Shown piece by piece: positions 16,486-21,462 of a stretch of DNA of 21,462 nucleotides (positions are counted from its first letter, which is position 1; every line of letters starts with the position of its first letter). Under the pieces are notes generated by a model. That model was not told the DNA's origin. It was given only the letters and a program-made list of their open reading frames with translations, and searched no databases. The stretch comes from an uncultured Flavihumibacter sp. (GTDB taxonomy: Bacteria; Bacteroidota; Bacteroidia; Chitinophagales; Chitinophagaceae): assembly GCA_946482545.1 (NCBI GenBank), contig CAMLRX010000085.1:1-21462 (forward strand), given 5' to 3'. The translations under genes were made by a program, and so were the position numbers.

Positions 16486-17838
16486 CTATATATTTTTTGA
16501 ACCCTTCCAACCGGTTCTTTTCAAGATAAAAAACAACAAGAGGAAAAAGAAAAATATCCCCAATCCATTTACAGCCGCCATGGGATCGTCCAGGAAAATA
16601 CTGACCGCTACAAAAAGATATGCCGCAATGAACAGCAGCGGCTGAAGCGGATACCACCCCATTTTGTACACCTGACTGTTGCCTTCTCCCTCTTTTCTTT
16701 TCCGCAACACAAAGATGGTGGCCGCTGAGGTGGCCATACCGATACTGTCAATAAATATCGTGTAGTTCAGTATTTTATCGAAGGTCTGGGCGTAAAAAAG
16801 CGTAACGATACACAGTGCGGCAAACACCGAGAGCGCAGTGATTACCACGTGTGTCTTTGCATTTTTTTGCTGAAAGAATCGGGGTAAAACACCGTCCTCG
16901 CTCATCGCAAAGATCACCCTGGGGTTGCTCATAAGCAACACATTCACGTAAGCCAACACGGAAAGAAAGAGGAGTACAGACAATACCGTGAATCCTTTTT
17001 CCCCGAAAAGTTGCCCTGCCAGTATGGCCGCTATGGATTCGGCATTTCCAAGATTTTGAAACCCGATGATGTGAACATAGGTGATATTAATCAGCAGGTA
17101 CAACCCGATTATGATGGCCAGACCCAGGAAAATCCCTTTGGGCATTACGGATGCCGGATTTTTTACATCTCCTCCAAAATTGATCGTTTGCTGGTAGCCG
17201 CCATACGTAAAGGACACCGCGATAAGGCAAATCCCAAATGCTTTTACCAGCGGCAACCAGCCATTGTGCGCTACGGCAGTTGTTGCATCCGCAACATTCC
17301 CGGAGGAAACCGGATCGGCGAGGAAAAGCGCAGAGATGAGGAGCAGCACTAGTCCGATCTTTATTATAGTAAGCACATTTTGGGTACGCGCGCTCATCTT
17401 CAGTCCCATCAGGTTTACCCCGTAAAAAACAATGATACTTCCTGCGGCGATGAGCAACCTGATTACCGTAGTATCCGGGTGGTCCGGAAAAAGCACCGCG
17501 GCAATATACTCCGCACCAATCAGCGCTACCCCCGCTACGGAAGCGGCATTGGAAACAAGTATGATACAATTGATAGAGAAAGCAAGGGAGGGATGATAGG
17601 CGTAAGAAAATATTTTATAGTACCCCCCGGCCACGGGCAACCGCGAACCTATTTCAGCGAAAGTAAGTGCGCCACACAGGGCCACAATGCCTCCGGCGAT
17701 CCAGGCGGCGAAGAATATCCAGGGAACACCCGCGCTGGCGGCCACTTTTACGGGTGTTTTAAAAATTCCCATCCCGATAACAAGGCTCACCACAATCATG
17801 GTGAGGTCGAAAAGGTTCAGTTGTTTGGTTGTACGCAT
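16486..17838 (-). CDS. APC-family amino-acid permease
   Basis: 450 residues and about 12 hydrophobic helices. The N-terminus has the APC signature: helix 1 reads MIVVSLVIGMGIFKTPVKVA (GMGIF near residue 22), then LCGALTFAEIGSRLPVAGGYYKIF, the conserved helix 2-3 region. Helix 6 carries FTYGGYQQTINFGGDVKNP, also typical of the family. The protein ends in two C-terminal helices and a basic tail (LKRTGWKGSKNI). Known role: proton-coupled uptake or exchange of amino acids at the inner membrane. The gene ends TAG immediately before the ATG of a sulfur-amino-acid PLP enzyme, which suggests a substrate such as methionine, cystathionine or cysteine derivatives; that is inference. Confidence 0.9.
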   Translation of the reverse strand: MRTTKQLNLFDLTMIVVSLVIGMGIFKTPVKVAASAGVPWIFFAAWIAGGIVALCGALTFAEIGSRLPVAGGYYKIFSYAYHPSLAFSINCIILVSNAASVAGVALIGAEYIAAVLFPDHPDTTVIRLLIAAGSIIVFYGVNLMGLKMSARTQNVLTIIKIGLVLLLISALFLADPVSSGNVADATTAVAHNGWLPLVKAFGICLIAVSFTYGGYQQTINFGGDVKNPASVMPKGIFLGLAIIIGLYLLINITYVHIIGFQNLGNAESIAAILAGQLFGEKGFTVLSVLLFLSVLAYVNVLLMSNPRVIFAMSEDGVLPRFFQQKNAKTHVVITALSVFAALCIVTLFYAQTFDKILNYTIFIDSIGMATSAATIFVLRKRKEGEGNSQVYKMGWYPLQPLLFIAAYLFVAVSIFLDDPMAAVNGLGIFFFFLLLFFILKRTGWKGSKNI

Positions 17839-17870
17839 GTGTTGGTGGGGGGAAATTACGGTAAAGTTTT

Positions 17871-17910
17871 AAAAACACGGCACACGGGAGAATCCCAACA
17901 CGGTGTTTTT
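17871..17910 (-). other. Nested inverted repeat in the permease 5' leader
   Basis: An 8-bp perfect outer arm pair, aaaaacac (17871-17878) and gtgttttt (17903-17910), encloses a small inner hairpin, ggga-gaa-tccc (17886-17896). It lies 33 bp upstream of the permease ATG at 17838. It could be a leader-RNA structure or an operator. It is not followed by a fresh U-run on either strand, so I do not call it a terminator. Confidence 0.4.
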
Positions 17911-17920
17911 CGGTTGGAAC

Positions 17921-18115
17921 AAAAGGTGAAAATACTGTTGAAGCGAACAAACTCAGAACGAAGGAAAAGCGCGCTTTTGGGGTGAACCGGTGCCACCGAC
18001 GTTGTTTTCTACCGGTGTTGGCAGGAAAAAACTTTGCGAACTCCGTTATTTTCTTCCGGATAAAAGGTGAAAATACATCGATGCACGCGACTCAACACCT
18101 GCACCCGTTATTTTC
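17921..18115. repeat. Two interleaved pairs of short direct repeats in a divergent intergenic region
   Basis: The 15-mer aaaaggtgaaaatac occurs at 17921-17935 and 18062-18076, exact and 141 bp apart. The 11-mer ccgttattttc occurs at 18043-18053 and 18105-18115, exact and 62 bp apart. In addition accggtg occurs at 17986-17992 and 18011-18017, 25 bp apart. The region 17839-18117 lies between the divergent permease gene and the B12 operon, and I see no gene in it. Confidence 0.65.
17965..17978. promoter_or_regulatory. 14-bp perfect palindrome, possible operator
   Basis: aaaagcgcgctttt is perfectly self-complementary and lies about 125 bp upstream of the permease start, between the repeat copies. 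It has no loop, which suits a dimeric DNA-binding protein better than an RNA hairpin. No regulator gene is visible nearby. Confidence 0.35.
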
Positions 18116-18117
18116 CA

Positions 18118-18149
18118 TTTGCTAATTACAAAGGGTATTCACATCTTTG
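18118..18149 (+). promoter_or_regulatory. Promoter of the cobalamin uptake operon
   Basis: TTTG at 18118-18121, then 20 nt, then CATCTTTG at 18142-18149, which matches TTTG-N19-21-TAnnTTTG with one mismatch (C for the first T). The predicted transcript would start near 18153-18157, exactly where the riboswitch fold begins. Confidence 0.6.
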
Positions 18150-18154
18150 CAGCG

Positions 18155-18372
18155 ACTTTGGTTCCCCCTTACCGGGGGATTAAAAGGGAAGTCCGGTGTA
18201 AATCCGGCGCTATCCCCGTAGCTGTAAGTTCCTGGAGGAAGCATTTCCTCCGCTTGTTGGATCTTCATACCACTGGATTTCGCTCTCAAATAACGCGGCC
18301 GCGTGAAGATGTATCTTTTGAGAAGCCTTCCGGGAAGGTGTTCAACATGGAACAAGCCAGAAGACCTGCCAG
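18155..18372 (+). promoter_or_regulatory. Cobalamin (adenosylcobalamin-type) riboswitch
   Basis: All main elements appear in order. They are the 5' stem (ggttccccc...gggggat), the core gggaagtccggtgtaaatcc, then ctatccccgtagctgtaag. A 7-bp side hairpin follows, ggaggaa-gcat-ttcctcc (18234-18251), then ccactgg (18270-18276). A peripheral stem (tctcaaa/tttgaga, 18284-18323) leads to gggaagg (18332-18338) and the B12 box aagccagaagacctgcc (18354-18370; one base off AAGCCAGGAGACCTGCC). Known role: binding B12 lowers expression of the downstream genes. The 122-nt stretch after the box to the receptor ATG at 18495 holds the expression platform. I see no good intrinsic terminator there, so control of translation initiation is likelier. 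Confidence 0.96.
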
Positions 18373-18494
18373 GGTCCGTTGTTATCACGAGCTTTCGGGT
18401 GAAAAGCCGGAGATGGAAATTCTTTATTGCAAAGCGTTTTACATTTCTGTTGTTCATTTTTCCGGGGGTTCATAGTATTCATTTTAAAAGCACT

Positions 18495-20366
18495 ATGACC
18501 ATGAAACATTTATTCCTCGCAGGCGCGGCCCTGGCTTTTTTTGCTAACGCCAACGCACAGCAGGACACAAGCGGCACTTCCATGAACGAAGTGGTAGTTA
18601 CCGCAACCAAATTCTCAAGAAAAGCATCCGAAACAGGAAAGGTGCTTACCGTAATCAGTAAAGAAGTGCTGGAAAGAAGCGCGGGTAAAGACATTGCACA
18701 GTTGCTGACCGAACAGGCAGGTATTGTAGTGAACGGTGCCACCAGCAACCCTGGCAAAGACAAATCACTTTACCTCCGCGGGGCCAAAAACGACTACACC
18801 GTATTCCTCGTGAATGGCGTTCCCGTAAACGACCCCACTGGCGTGGGCGGCGCATTCGACATGCGGCTCTTCCCCATCGAACAGATCGAAAGGATCGAAA
18901 TTCTGAAAGGCGCACAATCCACTTTGTATGGCTCCGATGCCATTGCCGGCGTCATTAACATCATTACTAAAAAAGGAGCAGGTAAACCCGCTCAATTGTA
19001 CGGGAATCTCGCGGCAGGTTCCTTCGGCACCTTTAAAGCTACTGCCGGCCTGAATGGCACCGCCGACAAAGTTTCTTACAATGTTGGCTTCGTGCACAAC
19101 GAAACCAAAGGCATCAGCGAAGCCCTGGACAAAACAGGCACCGGGAACTTCGACAAAGACGGCTTCCGCAACAACGCCATCAACCTGAGTATCGACGGCG
19201 AAGTAATGCCCGGACTCTCCGTGAAACCTTTCTTCCGGTACAGTTACTTCAGCGGAGCGTACGATGATGGCTCTTATGCCGACGCGGACAATTCTTATAA
19301 ATCCAGTCTGCTCTCTACCGGATCTCAATTTCAGTGGAAACATGAAAAAGGCAATGTAAACGCATTGTTCGGATACGATGAAGTAACCCGCGACTACATT
19401 TCAGCCTACCCCTCTGAATTTGATGGAAGGAACCATACTTTGGATGTTTACGGCAATTATGAATTCAGTCCGCATTTCGAAGTGCTGGCAGGTTTCGACC
19501 AACGTTGGTACCGCACCATTCTCCCTGTGACCACGAAGGAGAAAATGCACTCTTCCAGCCCTTACATGAGTGTGTTCCTGAAAAACATCTTCAACACCCT
19601 GAATGTAGAGTTGGGCGGAAGGTATATTTCCAATTCGGAGTTTGGCAGCCACTTCACCTATAATATCAGCCCATCAGTATTGCTGAACAACAACGTGAAA
19701 CTTTTCGCCAACCTTTCCACCGCCTTCAAGGCCCCGACCTTATCGCAGCTCTTCGGCCAATGGGGTGCAAATCCAGACCTTCAGCCTGAGGAATCAGTTA
19801 CGGGCGAAGCAGGTGTGCAGCTTTCTTTCCTTCAGGATAAAATCAATACCCGGATCACCGGATTCACCCGGCACATTGATGATGTGATGATCTACGGCGC
19901 GAACGGATACATCAATTTCGACAAACAGGAAGACTACGGTTTCGAGATAGAACCTACATTAAAACTTACCAAAAACCTGCAGGTAAACCTGTTTTACACC
20001 TTTGTTAACGGAGAAGTATCCACGCAGACCAACGGAAAAGATACATCCTACTTCAATCTGCTGCGCAGGCCCAAACATTCCGGTGGCGTTACTGCATCGT
20101 ACCAACTTACAAAGAAACTCTTTGTAAGCACCAACTACTATACCTACAGCAAACGTACCGATATGGATTTCTCCTCCTGGCCCTCTACACAGGTTGACCT
20201 GGGCGCATACGGTCTTTGGAACGCATACGCGGAATACGCTTTCATCCCCGGAAGGCTGAAAGTATTCGCTGATGTAAGGAATATCCTCGACAAACAATAC
20301 GAAGAAGTGCTGGGTTACAGCACCCAAGGCTTTAATATTACCGGCGGAATCAGTTTTAAACTATAA
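18495..20366 (+). CDS. btuB: BtuB-like TonB-dependent cobalamin receptor
   Basis: 623 residues from the ATG at 18495 (MTMKHLFLAGAALAFFANAN; 18501 is also possible), with a signal peptide ending near NANAQ. The TonB box is NEVVVTATK (about residues 31-39). The plug domain follows (SLYLRGAKNDYTVFLVNGVPVNDP, IEQIERIEILKGAQSTLYGSDAIAGVINIITKKG in pieces), then a 22-strand-type barrel with KAPTLSQLFGQWGANPDLQPEES, ending FNITGGISFKL. Known role: energy-dependent B12 uptake across the outer membrane. The substrate call rests on the cobalamin riboswitch directly upstream and the BtuF-like gene downstream, and the roughly 600-residue size without a carboxypeptidase-like N-terminal domain fits BtuB rather than SusC. 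The frame is open upstream to 18303, but that part overlaps the riboswitch. Confidence 0.93.
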   Translation: MTMKHLFLAGAALAFFANANAQQDTSGTSMNEVVVTATKFSRKASETGKVLTVISKEVLERSAGKDIAQLLTEQAGIVVNGATSNPGKDKSLYLRGAKNDYTVFLVNGVPVNDPTGVGGAFDMRLFPIEQIERIEILKGAQSTLYGSDAIAGVINIITKKGAGKPAQLYGNLAAGSFGTFKATAGLNGTADKVSYNVGFVHNETKGISEALDKTGTGNFDKDGFRNNAINLSIDGEVMPGLSVKPFFRYSYFSGAYDDGSYADADNSYKSSLLSTGSQFQWKHEKGNVNALFGYDEVTRDYISAYPSEFDGRNHTLDVYGNYEFSPHFEVLAGFDQRWYRTILPVTTKEKMHSSSPYMSVFLKNIFNTLNVELGGRYISNSEFGSHFTYNISPSVLLNNNVKLFANLSTAFKAPTLSQLFGQWGANPDLQPEESVTGEAGVQLSFLQDKINTRITGFTRHIDDVMIYGANGYINFDKQEDYGFEIEPTLKLTKNLQVNLFYTFVNGEVSTQTNGKDTSYFNLLRRPKHSGGVTASYQLTKKLFVSTNYYTYSKRTDMDFSSWPSTQVDLGAYGLWNAYAEYAFIPGRLKVFADVRNILDKQYEEVLGYSTQGFNITGGISFKL

Positions 20367-20369
20367 ATC

Positions 20370-20939
20370 ATGTCTAAAAACATTCAACTCCCCACCTTTA
20401 TCCTCCTGCTTTTTGTGAGCGTGGTGGCCGCTTCCCGCGTGGCGTTCGGCTTGGGCGGCTCCCCGATGAGTACCCTCTCTCCCATTGGCGCGATGGCGCT
20501 TTTTGGTGGCGCTTATTTCACGGAAAAGTGGAAAGGATATGTATTCCCCCTGCTCACTTTGTGGATCAGCGATGTCCTGCTCAACAGGCTCGTATTCTTT
20601 CACGAATGGCAGTTGTTCTACGATGGCAGCTTCTGGACTTACGCGGCTTTCGCGATGATGACCTTTACAGGTTCCCTGCTGAAGAAAATCAATTTCAGGA
20701 ACGTGTTCGCCGCTACCCTGTTCATCACCCTTATCCACTGGGTTGTGACTGATATCGGGGTGTGGCAATCGGCTTATGCACTGTATCCCAAAACAGGGAT
20801 GGGGTTTGTTGAATGCCTGATCGCCGCCATTCCTTATGAATTGAATTTCCTCGCCGGAACGGTTGTTTACGGAACCATCATGTTTGGCTCCGCTGAATAT
20901 ATAATCCGCAGAAAATCGCTCCAGGCGCAAAACGCATAA
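20370..20939 (+). CDS. Small membrane protein (DUF6580-like), candidate B12 transporter component
   Basis: 189 residues with five or six hydrophobic helices: about 9-26, 36-50, 58-72, 85-103, 108-125 and 150-175. From memory it resembles the family named DUF6580 (putative transport protein); SPIGAMALFGGAYFTEKW and FPLLTLWISDVLLNR near the N-terminus are the conserved parts. Size and helix pattern resemble substrate-binding (S) components of ECF vitamin transporters, but I see no diagnostic motif, so this is inference. It starts 3 bp after the BtuB stop and ends 9 bp before the BtuF-like gene, so it lies under the same B12 riboswitch. That is strong context for a role in cobalamin or a B12-precursor uptake step at the inner membrane. 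Confidence 0.78.
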   Translation: MSKNIQLPTFILLLFVSVVAASRVAFGLGGSPMSTLSPIGAMALFGGAYFTEKWKGYVFPLLTLWISDVLLNRLVFFHEWQLFYDGSFWTYAAFAMMTFTGSLLKKINFRNVFAATLFITLIHWVVTDIGVWQSAYALYPKTGMGFVECLIAAIPYELNFLAGTVVYGTIMFGSAEYIIRRKSLQAQNA

Positions 20940-20948
20940 AATATTCCT

Positions 20949-21462
20949 ATGCCAACCATTAGTTCTTTCCTTCCAGCCGCCACACAGATGATCTACGACA
21001 TGCAACTGCAACACCTGCTGAAAGGCGTCACCTTTGAATGCCCTTCCGTTGCGGCCGGTCAGCCGAAAGTTGTGCGTTGCGTGCTGGAGGGAAAGAACTA
21101 TTCCAGCATAGAGATCGACCGCATCTTCTCCGCGAGTAAGGCCGAAGGCCGAAGTTTATATTATGTGGACGATGCGCTGCTGCAATCAATCGCACCTGAT
21201 ATCATCTTCACACAGGATGTTTGCGAAGTATGCCAGATAGATACCGTTTGTACCGCCACAGCCGTTGCTAAACTGGAAAAACAGCCTGAACTGATCGCGC
21301 TTACGCCACAAAGTCTGGAAGACGTGTTCGCCACCGCCATACAAATTGCCACCGCAGTGGGCTTGGAAGAAAACGCCTACCGCTATCTGGGTGCACTCAC
21401 CAAACGAATGGACCATATCACGGATACGCTGCGCAAACACCGCGCGCCTGTGCGTCGCGTGA
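20949..21462 (+). CDS. BtuF-like cobalamin-binding protein (5' part only)
   Basis: Partial: about 171 residues before the right edge. It starts MPTISSFLPAATQMIYDMQL, matching the first strand and helix of BtuF/TroA-fold periplasmic binding proteins, followed by LLKGVTFECP (compare the family's GVT-x-ECD). APDIIFTQDVCEVCQI (about residues 82-97) matches the hinge-side motif of cobalamin-binding members. There is no signal peptide or lipobox: the fold begins at residue 2. Such signal-less homologues exist, and a cytosolic B12-binding or trafficking role is plausible. Cys31, Cys92, Cys95 and Cys101 are notable, the last three forming CxxC-x5-C. It is the third gene of the riboswitch operon. What follows is outside the window. 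Confidence 0.83.
   Translation, partial: MPTISSFLPAATQMIYDMQLQHLLKGVTFECPSVAAGQPKVVRCVLEGKNYSSIEIDRIFSASKAEGRSLYYVDDALLQSIAPDIIFTQDVCEVCQIDTVCTATAVAKLEKQPELIALTPQSLEDVFATAIQIATAVGLEENAYRYLGALTKRMDHITDTLRKHRAPVRRV

Noticed and set aside
18303..18494. Open frame continuing 64 codons upstream of the BtuB-like start
   Set aside because: It overlaps the riboswitch core and B12 box, and would place about 64 residues before an excellent signal peptide at 18495. It is a chance open frame, not an N-terminal extension.

Overview
The window looks like chromosome of a Bacteroidota bacterium, most probably Chitinophagales (Chitinophagaceae-like). The reasons are a complete-looking gldK-L-M-N block (type IX secretion/gliding), a DUF4271 gene beside a HemD-like gene, and promoter elements of the Bacteroidota type (TTG or TTTG, about 20 nt, TAnnTTTG). 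I see no tRNA, rRNA, IS element, phage gene or CRISPR array. Nearly all of the window is protein-coding housekeeping or transport DNA.

Layout. Positions 1-4325, minus strand: gldK, gldL, gldM and the first part of gldN, encoding the T9SS core (lipoprotein ring, proton-driven GldLM motor, ring partner GldN), behind a recognisable promoter at 4292-4325. Positions 4425-10212, minus strand: an apparent three-gene run (BamA/TamA-like outer-membrane protein, DUF4271 membrane protein, HemD-like uroporphyrinogen-III synthase), then a DUF255 thioredoxin-fold protein. hemW (heme chaperone, plus strand) starts head-to-head with the BamA-like gene and converges on gpsA. Positions 11391-15210, minus strand: a TolC-type outer-membrane factor, a MacA/HlyD-type adaptor and gpsA, with no inner-membrane pump between them. 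Positions 15313-17838, minus strand: an APC amino-acid permease whose stop codon directly abuts the start of a Cys/Met-metabolism PLP enzyme.

Positions 17839-18117 are a divergent intergenic region rich in short repeats and palindromes. From 18118 on, plus strand: a Bacteroidota promoter, a full cobalamin riboswitch, a BtuB-like TonB-dependent receptor, a small DUF6580-type membrane protein and the start of a BtuF-like cobalamin-binding protein that lacks a signal peptide. The last three are packed with gaps of 3 and 9 bp and should form one B12-repressed uptake operon. I see no BtuC or BtuD in the window, which makes the small membrane protein a candidate inner-membrane B12 carrier. This operon is the most interesting unit in the window.
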